This document shows positions 9,177-17,281 of a stretch of 29,729 bases of DNA, in pieces. Under the pieces are notes generated by a model. The model worked only from the letters and a program-made list of their open reading frames with translations. It had not been told where the DNA came from and did no database searches. Where the stretch lies: NCBI RefSeq assembly GCF_937888285.1, contig NZ_CALART010000040.1, positions 1-29,729 of the forward strand, in the 5' to 3' direction. The DNA is from an uncultured Aquimonas sp. (lineage in GTDB: Bacteria; Pseudomonadota; Gammaproteobacteria; Xanthomonadales; Xanthomonadaceae). A program made the translations under genes and the position numbers. Each line of letters begins with the position of its first letter. The stretch's first letter is position 1.

Positions 9177-10631
9177 TCAGCTTGCGCGGTAATTCGGCGG
9201 CTCCTTGGTGATCTGCACGTCGTGGACGTGGCTTTCGCGGACGCCGGCGTTGGTGACGCGGACGAAGCTCGGCTTGCTGCGCATGTCTTCGATGCTGGCG
9301 CAGCCGACATAGCCCATCGAGGCGCGCAGGCCGCCGGCCAGCTGGTGGACGATGTTGCGCACCGAGCCGCGATACGGGACGCGGCCTTCGATGCCTTCAG
9401 GCACCAGCTTGTCGGCGTCCGAGGCGTCCTGGAAGTAGCGGTCCTTGCTGCCCTGCTCCATCGCGCCCAGGCTGCCCATGCCGCGGTAGCTCTTGTAGCT
9501 GCGGCCCTGGAACAGCTCGGTCTCGCCGGGGCTTTCCTCGGTGCCGGCGAACAGGCCGCCGATCATCACGGTGGAGGCGCCAGCGGCAATGGCCTTGGCG
9601 ATATCGCCCGAGTAGCGGATGCCGCCATCGGCGATCAAGGGGATCTGGTCCTTCAGCGCGGTGGCGACGAGGTCGATCGCGGTGATCTGCGGCACGCCGA
9701 CGCCCGCCACGATGCGGGTGGTGCAGATCGAGCCCGGGCCCACGCCAACCTTGACCGCATCGGCGCCGTGGTCGAGCAGGGCCAGCGCGGCCTCGCCGGT
9801 GACGATGTTGCCGCCGATGACCTGCACGTTCGGATAATTCTTCTTGACCCAGCGCACGCGATCCAGCACGCCCTGCGAATGGCCGTGCGCGGTATCGACC
9901 ACGATCACGTCGACGCCCGCCTGCACCAGTGCGGCGACGCGCGCTTCGGTGTCGCCGCCGACTCCCACGGCCGCGCCCACCAGCAGCTGCTCGTCGCTGT
10001 CCTTGGCCGCATTGGGGTTGTCGCGGGCTTTCTGGATGTCCTTGACGGTGATCAGGCCGCGCAGCGCGAACTGATCGTCGACCACCAGAACTTTCTCGAT
10101 GCGGTGCTGGTGCATGAGGCTCAACACCTCGTCGTCGCTGGCGCCCTCGCCCACCGTGACCAGCTTGTCCTTGGCGGTCATGATCGCGCTGACGGGTGCA
10201 TCCAGCCGCTTCTCGAAGCGCATGTCACGGCTGGTGACGATGCCGACCAGCTGGTTGCCGTCGACCACCGGCACGCCGGAGATGTTGCGCTTGCGGGTCA
10301 GCGTGATGACCTCGCCGATGGTGGTGTTCGGGCCGACCGTGAAGGGCTCGCGGATGACGCCGGCTTCGAAGTTCTTGACCTGCTGCACGTGCAGGGCCTG
10401 TTCGGCCACGCCCATGTTCTTGTGCAGGATGCCGATGCCGCCGAGCTGGGCCATGGCGATGGCCAGGCGCGCTTCGGTGACGGTGTCCATGGCGGCGGAC
10501 ACGATCGGCAGGTTGAGTTTGAGTCCGCGCGTGAGCCGCGTGGCCAGGCTGACGTCCTTGGGCAGCACCGCCGAATGGGCGGGAATCAGCGAGACGTCGT
10601 CGAAGGTCAGTGCTTCAACCTGGATGCGCAT
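9177..10631 (-). CDS. guaB: IMP dehydrogenase
   Basis: A 484-residue enzyme oxidising IMP to XMP with NAD+, the rate-limiting step of GMP synthesis. The TIM-barrel catalytic domain is interrupted by a pair of CBS domains (about residues 95-205) that bind adenine nucleotides in the family. Visible signatures are LTFDDVSLIP at the N-terminus, SAAMDTVTE, GNIVTGEAA, the catalytic loop GPGSICTTRIV with Cys303, ADGGIRYSGD and the flap region YRGMGSLGAM. ATG 10631 has GGAG about 9 nt upstream and a consensus TATAAT -10 element 30 nt upstream. It is the first gene of guaBA. Confidence 0.98.
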   Translation of the reverse strand: MRIQVEALTFDDVSLIPAHSAVLPKDVSLATRLTRGLKLNLPIVSAAMDTVTEARLAIAMAQLGGIGILHKNMGVAEQALHVQQVKNFEAGVIREPFTVGPNTTIGEVITLTRKRNISGVPVVDGNQLVGIVTSRDMRFEKRLDAPVSAIMTAKDKLVTVGEGASDDEVLSLMHQHRIEKVLVVDDQFALRGLITVKDIQKARDNPNAAKDSDEQLLVGAAVGVGGDTEARVAALVQAGVDVIVVDTAHGHSQGVLDRVRWVKKNYPNVQVIGGNIVTGEAALALLDHGADAVKVGVGPGSICTTRIVAGVGVPQITAIDLVATALKDQIPLIADGGIRYSGDIAKAIAAGASTVMIGGLFAGTEESPGETELFQGRSYKSYRGMGSLGAMEQGSKDRYFQDASDADKLVPEGIEGRVPYRGSVRNIVHQLAGGLRASMGYVGCASIEDMRSKPSFVRVTNAGVRESHVHDVQITKEPPNYRAS

Positions 10632-10661
10632 GCGGCGGGCTCCGGAGGGAAGAAGCGCGAC

Positions 10662-10667
10662 ATTATA
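10662..10667 (-). promoter_or_regulatory. Probable -10 element of guaB
   Basis: On the minus strand the sequence reads GGCC-TATAAT-GTCGC, a perfect -10 hexamer 30 nt before the guaB ATG and a rare AT-rich island in GC-rich surroundings. No good -35 hexamer is present at 16-18 nt spacing (AACGCC at best), so activator help may be needed, or the start rests on the -10 alone. Confidence 0.5.
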
Positions 10668-10759
10668 GGCCGGGGTGCCGGGCCGGCGTTAGCGCAGATT
10701 TGCGTGATCCTGGTTCGACCGAGGGTGGGCTCCCCCTCAATCTCGACTCCGCCAGCTGC

Positions 10760-10780
10760 GAATCCCGAATCCCCAATCCC
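10760..10780. repeat. Short heptamer array after dctM
   Basis: Three tandem heptamers (GAATCCC, GAATCCC, CAATCCC) end 5 nt outside the dctM stop codon. They belong to the same family as the arrays at 9029-9163 and 27395-27639, here without an inverted partner. Confidence 0.65.
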
Positions 10781-10785
10781 GGCCC

Positions 10786-12060
10786 TCAAAGCAAGGCCAG
10801 CGACAGCCAGGGCACGTAGGTGATCAGCCCCAGCGCCAGCAGCAGGATCAGGAAGAAGGGCAGACAGGCGCGCACCAGGCGGCCGATCGACACCTTGAAC
10901 CGGTAGCTGGCGATGAACAGGTTCATGCCCACCGGCGGGGTGAAATAGCCGAGCTGCAGGTTGGCCAGCATCAGCACGCCGAGGTGCGCCGGGTGGATGC
11001 CGTAGCCGATCGCGATCGGCACCAGCAGGGGCACCAGGATCACGATCGCGGCGAACACGTCGAGCAGCATGCCCACTGCCAGCAGGAACAGGTTCAGCGC
11101 CAGCAGGAAGGTGAGCGGGTTGCTGATCGCGCCCTGGATCCACTCGAACAGGCGCGTCGGCACCTCGGCGTCGACCAGCCAGTTCGACAGCGCCAGCGCG
11201 GCACCGAGGATGATCAGGATGGCGCCGACCATGCGCATCGACTCGGCCAAGAGCCCCGGGAGACGCCTGAGCGGAATCTCGCGGCGCACCAGCACGGTCA
11301 CCACCAGCACATAGAGCGCGGTGATGGCAGCAGCCTCCGAGGCCGCCAGCGCGCCGGAGTAGATCGCGCCCAGCACGAGCACGGGCAGCGGAATCTCCCA
11401 GGCGGCATCGCGCGTGGCTTCCAACACGCGCGACCAGGCGAAGGGCTCGGAGCGCGCATGCAGCGCACGACCGTGCCAGGCCGCGTAGACGCCGAGCAGG
11501 ACGATCATCAGCAGCCCGGGCAGGATGCCGGCGATGAAGAGATCTTCGATGCTGACCGAGGGCGTGGTGCCAAGCTGGCCGGCGACAAAGCCATAAAGGA
11601 TCAGCGGCAGCGACGGCGCGAACAGCAGGCCGAGGCTGCCGGCGCTGGTGACAAGCCCCAGATTGAAGCGCTCGTCGAAGCCGGCCGCCTTCAGCGCCGG
11701 ATACAGCAGCGCGCCCATCGCCACGATGGTCACGCCCGAGGCGCCAGTGAACGCGGTGAACAGGGCGCAGGCCACCAGCCCGACGATGGCGATGCCGCCC
11801 GGCAGCCAGCCGAGCAGTGCGTCCGACAGCTTCAGCAGGCGCTGCGGGGCGCGGCTTTCGGCCAACAGATAGCCGGCAACGGTAAACAGCGGAATCGCGG
11901 TCAGGCCCGGCATGCCGGCCAGACGGTGGAACTCCACCGCGACCACGGTGAGGTCGTAGCCGGCCTGGTGGAAGCCGATGAAGGCCGCGCCAAGGATCAA
12001 CACGAACAGCGGCGCGCCCAGCAGGGCGGCAGTGAGCAGCAGCAGCCAGGCCCAGCTCAT
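10786..12060 (-). CDS. dctM: TRAP transporter large permease subunit
   Basis: A 424-residue integral membrane protein of normal DctM length with eleven or twelve hydrophobic segments. It is the sodium-coupled transport subunit of a tripartite ATP-independent periplasmic transporter. Family signatures include AIPLFTVAGYLLAES, FTAFTGASGVTIVAMGALLYPAL, GTTPSVSIEDLFIAGILPG, GALAASEAAAITALYVL and LGYFTPPVGMNLFIA. It overlaps dctQ by 4 nt, so translation of the two is coupled. It is the last gene of the operon TatT-like lipoprotein, dctP, dctQ, dctM. Confidence 0.95.
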   Translation of the reverse strand: MSWAWLLLLTAALLGAPLFVLILGAAFIGFHQAGYDLTVVAVEFHRLAGMPGLTAIPLFTVAGYLLAESRAPQRLLKLSDALLGWLPGGIAIVGLVACALFTAFTGASGVTIVAMGALLYPALKAAGFDERFNLGLVTSAGSLGLLFAPSLPLILYGFVAGQLGTTPSVSIEDLFIAGILPGLLMIVLLGVYAAWHGRALHARSEPFAWSRVLEATRDAAWEIPLPVLVLGAIYSGALAASEAAAITALYVLVVTVLVRREIPLRRLPGLLAESMRMVGAILIILGAALALSNWLVDAEVPTRLFEWIQGAISNPLTFLLALNLFLLAVGMLLDVFAAIVILVPLLVPIAIGYGIHPAHLGVLMLANLQLGYFTPPVGMNLFIASYRFKVSIGRLVRACLPFFLILLLALGLITYVPWLSLALL

Positions 12061-12551
12061 GCGGCGCTGCCCTCGGCTGCCGACGCATCGCTTGGCGGAC
12101 CCAGCGCGACCGCGATCAGGAAGCGCAGCGTCAGCACCGCGAAGCCGAACGGAATGATGAGCATGCCGGCCCAGCTCGGTACGCCGGCGAACAGGACGCC
12201 GGGCGCTTCACGCTCCAGCTCGATCAGGCTCCAGCCATACCAGGCCATCACGGCGCACAGCGCGGCAGCAACGAGCTGAGCGAGCGCCCAGACGATGCGC
12301 CGGCCGAGGGGCGGCAGCAGCCGCGACAGCAGGTCCAGCGCCAGATGCCGGCGCTCACGTGCCGCCCCCAGCGCACCGAGCAGGGCGATCCACAGCACCA
12401 GCGTGCGCTGCACGGTTTCGCCCTCCAGCCAGCCGGTGTCGGCGATCCAGCGAAGTCCAATCTGCCCGACGGCAAGCAGCAGGAGAAGCAGCAGCAGGGC
12501 CGCCAACAGCCCATCTTCAAGACGGTGCAGGCCGCGCAGCAGTCGATTCAC
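12057..12551 (-). CDS. dctQ: TRAP transporter small permease subunit
   Basis: A 164-residue membrane protein with four hydrophobic helices, as expected for DctQ, which packs against DctM and receives the substrate-loaded binding protein. Typical features are an N-terminal amphipathic stretch (LHRLEDGLLAALLL), a VLWIALLGALGAARERRHLALDLL segment that resembles the usual helix-loop with a conserved basic cluster, and a final PSWAGMLIIPFGFAVLTLRFL helix. It starts 10 nt after dctP and overlaps dctM. The low-complexity leucine runs are normal for a membrane subunit. Confidence 0.93.
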   Translation of the reverse strand: MNRLLRGLHRLEDGLLAALLLLLLLLAVGQIGLRWIADTGWLEGETVQRTLVLWIALLGALGAARERRHLALDLLSRLLPPLGRRIVWALAQLVAAALCAVMAWYGWSLIELEREAPGVLFAGVPSWAGMLIIPFGFAVLTLRFLIAVALGPPSDASAAEGSAA

Positions 12552-12561
12552 GCGCAGCGAC

Positions 12562-13542
12562 TCACGGAGCCGCGGCTGGCACGCGACTGGTCACGGCCTC
12601 GACCATCTCGGCGCTCAGCTCCTTGCGCTCGACCATGCTGCTGCGCACCGACAGGCCGAACTCGCGCCAGCGCGCCAGCTCGGTGGCGTCGGGCTTGAAC
12701 AGCTGGATGCCCTCGCTGCGCAAGGCCGCCAGCGCGCTTTCGTCGGCGCGCTGGTTTTCCGCATCGATGCGCTGCGAAGCCTTGCCGAAGGCCTCGAGCA
12801 CGACGGCCTGGTCGGCCTCGCTCATGCGCCCGAAGGCGCGGCGATCCAGCACCACATAGCCCACCACATAAGCCAGCGGGGCGTCGAACAGGTGCTTGAT
12901 CCGGGTGTGCCACTGCAGGGCGATCGCTCCCGCCGGGGTATTGCCGACGATATCGATCATGCCGGTCTGCAGGCTGGTGAACACATCGGACAGCGGCAGC
13001 GGAATCGGGCTGACGCCGCCAGCGGTGAAGGTGCGTTCGCTGATCAGATCGTTGTTCGGAATCCACACCTTGCCGGCACGCAGCTGCTCGATGCTCTGCA
13101 GCGGCTTGCTGCTCATCATGTAGGCGAAGCCGACGCCGGAGATGCTCAGCACTTCGAAGCCCTTGTCGCGGATGCCTGACTTAAGCAGTGGGTCGACGTC
13201 GCGGCGCACCGCGTCGACCTGGGCGTGGTTCTCGAACAGGAATGGCAGGCCGTAGACCACGGCATCGGGATAGACCAGGGACAGCTCGCTGGCGGTCAAT
13301 GCGCCGCCCTGCAGCTGGCCCAGGCGGATCTTGCGCATGACCGTGGCGTCGTCGCCCATCACGCCGCCGGGGTAGTAGCGGAACTCCACGCGGCCTTCGG
13401 TGCGCTGCTTGACCTCCTCGGCCGCGGCGCGCATCTCGCGCAGCCAGCTGGAGCCTTCAGGGGCGAGCGTGGCGATCTTGAAGCTCTGCGCCTGCGCGAG
13501 CGGGGCCAGCAGCATGAATGCGAGGGTCAACAGAATGCGCAT
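12562..13542 (-). CDS. dctP: TRAP substrate-binding protein, with Trp at the usual Arg site
   Basis: A 326-residue periplasmic solute-binding protein of the DctP family with a Sec signal peptide (MRILLTLAFMLLAPLAQAQ). It captures substrate and hands it to DctQM. Family landmarks are visible: FKIATLAPEGSSW, PGGVMGDD, LPFLF near 100-104, and PLPLSDVFTSLQTGMID near 181-197. In most DctP proteins the strand before this region reads like LKxRVP, where the Arg clamps the substrate carboxylate. Here the matching segment is GKVWIPNN, with Trp160 in that place. This argues against a simple carboxylate ligand. The gene lies between a TatT-like lipoprotein gene and dctQ. Confidence 0.94.
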   Translation of the reverse strand: MRILLTLAFMLLAPLAQAQSFKIATLAPEGSSWLREMRAAAEEVKQRTEGRVEFRYYPGGVMGDDATVMRKIRLGQLQGGALTASELSLVYPDAVVYGLPFLFENHAQVDAVRRDVDPLLKSGIRDKGFEVLSISGVGFAYMMSSKPLQSIEQLRAGKVWIPNNDLISERTFTAGGVSPIPLPLSDVFTSLQTGMIDIVGNTPAGAIALQWHTRIKHLFDAPLAYVVGYVVLDRRAFGRMSEADQAVVLEAFGKASQRIDAENQRADESALAALRSEGIQLFKPDATELARWREFGLSVRSSMVERKELSAEMVEAVTSRVPAAAP

Positions 13543-13555
13543 GAAGGGCTCCGGC

Positions 13556-14431
13556 TCAGAAGTAGTTCTTCGAATCGTCCAGCAGGGCGCGGGCCTGGGC
13601 CTGCGCCAGGGTGTTCATCAGGGTCAGGCCGGGCGCATTGGGATCGGCATCCAGAACCTTTTTCAGCTGGGCATCGTGCAGTTCCTGGTCGAACACCAGG
13701 CGCGCGTAGTGCCGCGCCAGCAGGGTGCGCGCCATCAGGTTGCGCCCCTGGGAGAGCTCGATCGCGCGCTCGAAGGCCGCCCTGCCCTGCTCCGGCTGGC
13801 CACCGACCGCGGCCGGGCGCAGCGAGTTCAACACGCCGAGGTAGACATGCGGCATCCCCTGATCGAGGGAGGGCTCAAGCGTGACCGCACGCTCCAGCAG
13901 CAGGCTGACGCGCGGAATCGCGGCGATCGCCGCATAGTCGTCGCTGTGGGTCTGGATGTAGCCGGCCCAGGCGCTGCCCAGGGCGTACAGGCGCACGGCG
14001 GCCTGCTCGCCTGACTGCGCATTGACGGCCGCTTCCCAGGCGTCGAAGGGCGATTTGAGCGCTGCGCACAGCGCGACCTGGTCGATGCAGGCCGCGCGCT
14101 GGGCGTAGTCGAAGGCGCGCTTGGACAGTCGCGCCGCGCGCTCGGGTTCGGCCACGAAGTTGCCGGCATAGGCGCCGTAGAGGCGGGCGGCGGCGCGCAG
14201 GGTGCCGGCGTTCTGCGGATCACCTTCGAGCAGGCCATCCAGCAGCAGCAGGTAGGCGGGCAGCCCCTCGGCGACCGTGGACGGATCGTCCTGGTTGAGG
14301 ATGCCGCGGCCGAGGTTGTCGGCGAAGCGCTCGCTGGCGCGGTTGACGATCGAGGCGCAGCCGGACAGGGCGAGCAGGCCGGCGCCCAGCGCAGCGATGC
14401 GGACCACGGATTTCAGCGGAATTCGATTCAC
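13556..14431 (-). CDS. TatT-like TPR lipoprotein of the TRAP system
   Basis: A 291-residue lipoprotein. I chose the GTG start at 14431 because AGGGAG lies about 7 nt upstream; an alternative TTG at 14470 has no ribosome site. The signal peptide ends in the lipobox LSGC with Cys25 as the lipidated residue. The mature part is all-helical with TPR-like repeats (for example ARLYGAYAGNFV, the LYALGSAWAGYIQ segment, LEPSLDQGMPHVYLGVLNSLRP and RTLLARHYARLV). It matches the TRAP-associated TPR component (TatT, known from Treponema Tp0956), which partners a DctP-type protein. It is the first gene of the TRAP operon, 13 nt before dctP. Membrane side (inner or outer) is not certain. Confidence 0.9.
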   Translation of the reverse strand: MNRIPLKSVVRIAALGAGLLALSGCASIVNRASERFADNLGRGILNQDDPSTVAEGLPAYLLLLDGLLEGDPQNAGTLRAAARLYGAYAGNFVAEPERAARLSKRAFDYAQRAACIDQVALCAALKSPFDAWEAAVNAQSGEQAAVRLYALGSAWAGYIQTHSDDYAAIAAIPRVSLLLERAVTLEPSLDQGMPHVYLGVLNSLRPAAVGGQPEQGRAAFERAIELSQGRNLMARTLLARHYARLVFDQELHDAQLKKVLDADPNAPGLTLMNTLAQAQARALLDDSKNYF

Positions 14432-14500
14432 GGCGAGGCTCCCTGCCAACGGCCAGTGTCTACGGCGCAAGCGACGCGCTCATGACACAACGAACCTGAC

Positions 14501-15370
14501 TCAAGCGCGGTCAAGCTCGCGCAAAAGACTGGCTTCCCAGGTGTTCTGCATCAGCGTTGCCACGGTCATCGGGCCGACCCCGCCGGGCACCGGCGTGATC
14601 CAGCTTGCGCGTTCGACCGCCGCTTCAAAGCCGACATCACCGGTCAATGAGCCGTCGGGCAGGCGGTTGATGCCGACATCGATCACCACCGCCCCCGGCT
14701 TGATCCACTCACCCGGGACCAGGCCCGGCTTGCCCACGGCGACCACCACCAGATCGGCCGCCTCCACGTGCTGGCGCAGGGTCTCGCGCGGGGTGAAACG
14801 GTGGCAGCAGACCGTGGTGCAGCCGGCGATCAGCAGCTCCAGTGCCATCGGCCGGCCCACATGGTTGGAGACGCCCACGATCACCGCCTGCTGCCCGCGC
14901 ACGGGGCGGTCGGTGTGGCTCAGCAGATGCACGATGCCCTTGGGCGTGCACGGCCGCAGCCCAAGCTGGCGCAGGGCCAGGCGGCCGACGTTCTCGGGAT
15001 GGAAGCCATCGACGTCCTTGCGCGGATCGATGCGGTTCAGCACCGCCTGCGCGTCGATCTGCGGCGGCAACGGCAGCTGCACCAGGATGCCGTCGACCTC
15101 GGGATCCGCATTCAGGCGATCGATCAGCGAGGCCAACTCGGCCTGCGGCGTGTCGGCCGGCAGATCGAAGGCGAAGCTCGCGTAGCCCACGCGCTCGCAG
15201 GCGCGGCGCTTGTTGCGCACATACACCGCAGAGGCGGGATCGGCACCGACCAGCACCACAGCGAGCCCAGGCGGCTTGCGCCCGCCGTCGACGCGGTCGC
15301 TGACGCGGCGGGCGAGATCGGCAAGCAGTTCATCGGCAATACGCTTGCCATCCAGCAGGCGTGCGGTCAT
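14501..15370 (-). CDS. folD: Methylenetetrahydrofolate dehydrogenase/cyclohydrolase
   Basis: A 289-residue bifunctional enzyme interconverting 5,10-methylene-, methenyl- and 10-formyl-tetrahydrofolate. ATG 15370 gives the usual FolD start (MTARLLDGKRIADELL); an open extension to 15493 is not supported. Motifs seen are YVRNKRRACERVG with the catalytic Lys, DGILVQLPLP, DPRKDVDGFHPENVG and the terminal PGGVGPMTVATLM. The nucleotide-binding loop reads VGVSNHVGRPM, where many FolD proteins have VGRSxIVGxPM; the Arg that often contacts NADP is a Val, which may affect cofactor preference. The gene appears monocistronic: 69 nt separate it from the TRAP operon downstream. Confidence 0.96.
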   Translation of the reverse strand: MTARLLDGKRIADELLADLARRVSDRVDGGRKPPGLAVVLVGADPASAVYVRNKRRACERVGYASFAFDLPADTPQAELASLIDRLNADPEVDGILVQLPLPPQIDAQAVLNRIDPRKDVDGFHPENVGRLALRQLGLRPCTPKGIVHLLSHTDRPVRGQQAVIVGVSNHVGRPMALELLIAGCTTVCCHRFTPRETLRQHVEAADLVVVAVGKPGLVPGEWIKPGAVVIDVGINRLPDGSLTGDVGFEAAVERASWITPVPGGVGPMTVATLMQNTWEASLLRELDRA

Positions 15371-15397
15371 GGAGTGGACCCGGCGTGAAAGCCGCGA

Positions 15398-15406
15398 ATT
15401 ATTGCA
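15398..15406 (-). promoter_or_regulatory. Possible extended -10 promoter of folD
   Basis: Read on the minus strand, TGC-AATAAT lies 28 nt upstream of the folD ATG. The hexamer matches the -10 consensus at five of six positions and has the TGn extension, which can replace a -35 element; none is obvious here. Confidence 0.4.
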
Positions 15407-15525
15407 TACGGCAGAAGCCGAACCTGCCAGGGACGCAGCCCGCTGTTCCCGCCATTCAAAACAGGGCTTCCCATAGGATGGGCCCCGGCCCACCGTGACC
15501 TACCCACTCGTCGCGAACCCGGCCC

Positions 15526-16644
15526 CTACCCGCCAGCGCTGCAGAACCGCCCGTAATCCGCATAGCCCGGGAACTCCCTCCCGGGCGCGCAGACCGCACA
15601 CTCGGGATCCGCGGGCACACCGATCTCACGAAAGCCCATCTGCAGCGCATCCACGCTGAGCACGCGGCCATCCAGCACGCGGCCGATGCCGAGCAGGAAC
15701 TTCAGCGCCTCATTCGCCTGCAGCAGGCCGATCAGGCCCGGCAGCACGCCAAGCACGCCGGCTTCCGCGCAGTTCGGCGCTTCCAGCGGGGGCTCGGGAA
15801 ACAGACAGCGGTAGCAGGGCGAATGTCCGCGCCGCACGCCCGCGGCAAACACGCCCACCTGCCCGGCGAAGCGCTCGACGGCGCCGTAGACCATGGGCAG
15901 CCCGAGCTTCACGCAGGCATCGGACACCAGATAGCGGGTGGGGAAGTTGTCGCTGCCGTCGATCACCAGATCGACGCCGCCGAACAGCCGCTCGATGTTG
16001 TCGGCGCCCAGGCGCTGCGCGCGGGTGTCGAGATCGAGGTGCGGATTCAGCGCCAGCAACCGTTCACGCGCCGAATCGACCTTGTAGGCGCCGACCGCGG
16101 CATCGGTGTGCAGCACCTGGCGCTGCAGATTGCTGCGATCGACACGGTCATCGTCGATCAGTCGGATGTGGCCGACGCCCGCCGCCGCCAGATACAGGGC
16201 CACCGGCGAACCGAGGCCGCCCGCCCCGACGATGGCGAGGCGCGCGCGCTGCAGGCGCCGCTGGCCTTCCAGGCCGACCTGCGGCAGGCGCAGGTGACGA
16301 TCGAAGCGCTCCAGGAAGTCCGGTGACTCCTGCTGGCCCGCCCAGGGCAGACCCTGCGCGCGCCACGCGCCGCAGCCGCCGCGTACCGAAGCCAGGTTCG
16401 TGTATCCCAGCGCGCGCAGCTGCGAGGCCGCACGCATGGAACGCATGCCGGCGGCGCAGATCAGGAGGATCTCGCTGTGCAGCTCGGAGAAGCCCGTGAT
16501 ATCGGCGGCGACGCGCGCCAGCGGCAGCGGAATCGCACCCGCGGGCAGGCCGGCCGCCCGCTCACTGTCCTCGCGCACGTCGACCAGCAGCGCACCCGCC
16601 TGCTGGCGCACCAACGCCTCGGCGGCATCGATTTCGTGGATCAC
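15526..16644 (-). CDS. moeB: Rhodanese-MoeB fusion (E1-like adenylyltransferase)
   Basis: A 372-residue protein starting at GTG 16644, whose GTGA overlaps the stop of the MoeA-like gene. Residues 1-105 are a rhodanese domain (VDVREDSERAAGLPAGAIPLP) with active-site loop CAAGMRS and Cys63. Residues 112-360 are a MoeB/ThiF/HesA domain: GAGGLGS (140-146), DRVDRSNLQRQ, DGSDNFPTRY (229-238), catalytic-type Cys292 in PNCAEAGVLG, and zinc cysteines 277, 280, 349 and 352. E1-like members adenylate the C-terminus of MoaD or ThiS; the rhodanese could supply the sulfur. The fusion order is reversed relative to eukaryotic MOCS3 (E1 first). Whether it serves molybdopterin, thiamine or another sulfur carrier is not settled by sequence. 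Confidence 0.92.
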   Translation of the reverse strand: MIHEIDAAEALVRQQAGALLVDVREDSERAAGLPAGAIPLPLARVAADITGFSELHSEILLICAAGMRSMRAASQLRALGYTNLASVRGGCGAWRAQGLPWAGQQESPDFLERFDRHLRLPQVGLEGQRRLQRARLAIVGAGGLGSPVALYLAAAGVGHIRLIDDDRVDRSNLQRQVLHTDAAVGAYKVDSARERLLALNPHLDLDTRAQRLGADNIERLFGGVDLVIDGSDNFPTRYLVSDACVKLGLPMVYGAVERFAGQVGVFAAGVRRGHSPCYRCLFPEPPLEAPNCAEAGVLGVLPGLIGLLQANEALKFLLGIGRVLDGRVLSVDALQMGFREIGVPADPECAVCAPGREFPGYADYGRFCSAGG

Positions 16645-17267
16645 CCGTGGCCCCGGTACTGCAGGGCCGCGATCGTCGGCGCGACCCAGCCCGCGAACTG
16701 TTCCAGCAGTCCAGCGGGCTTCGACGACAGCCACAGCAGGCGGGCGCGAGAACTGCGCCAGGCGCGCGGCGCGCCTTCCACCGTCGGCATCGGCACGCCG
16801 AGCCGCGGCAGGCGCTCGACCAGAACGGGCCCTGCAGCCTCGGTCGCGCTCAGGAGGACCACATCGAAGCTGTCCAGCGCGTCGCCCAAGGCGGCGTCGA
16901 TGCGCTCGGGGTGCTGAGGCAATGCCGGCCAGGCCAAGGACTCGATGCGCTGCTCGGCCAGCAGGGCCTGCAGCATCGGGCTGGCAGCATCATGCGTGCG
17001 ACCTTCGGCCTGCGGTTCGCCGGCCTGCAGCAGGGCATCGCCGAAACTGAAGACAGCGACCGTAGGCCGCGGATAGACGTCGGCGCGGGCTTCCCCGGAC
17101 GCAGCCAGCAGGCCGATCTGACGCGGGGTCAGGGCATCGCCGGGCTGCAGCCCCTCGCGCGCCACGCCGGCATAGACGCGCCCAAGTGCGCGGGGCACCG
17201 GCACGGCTTCAATACGCAGCGCCGGCTGCGGCACCGAATCGAAAAGAGCCTGCAGCAGAGGATCCAT
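16641..17267 (-). CDS. Shortened, degenerate MoeA-like protein
   Basis: A 208-residue protein, half the length of MoeA (about 400). ATG 17267 is 14 nt after der. The N-terminal part (PRALGRVYAG, then EGLQPGDALTPRQIGLLAASG) matches the MoeA region flanking its second domain, but that domain with the DGYA/AxDG active-site segment is missing. The rest resembles a MoCF domain: VAVFSFGDALLQAGEP aligns with STGDEL, DAASPMLQALL with DSNSxML, but the SGG motif is SAT and the PGNP loop is SSKP. Catalysis as molybdotransferase is unlikely. Its stop overlaps the start of the rhodanese-MoeB gene, which suggests a partner or scaffold role in cofactor or sulfur chemistry. It could also be a family I do not recognise. 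Confidence 0.8.
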   Translation of the reverse strand: MDPLLQALFDSVPQPALRIEAVPVPRALGRVYAGVAREGLQPGDALTPRQIGLLAASGEARADVYPRPTVAVFSFGDALLQAGEPQAEGRTHDAASPMLQALLAEQRIESLAWPALPQHPERIDAALGDALDSFDVVLLSATEAAGPVLVERLPRLGVPMPTVEGAPRAWRSSRARLLWLSSKPAGLLEQFAGWVAPTIAALQYRGHG

Positions 17268-17281
17268 GCGCCGCAGCCTGC

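Noticed and set aside
14432..14470. TTG start of the TatT-like lipoprotein at 14470
   Set aside because: No ribosome site; GTG 14431 has AGGGAG upstream and gives a compact lipoprotein signal peptide.
15371..15493. N-terminal extension of FolD to 15493
   Set aside because: It has no similarity to FolD and covers the likely promoter.
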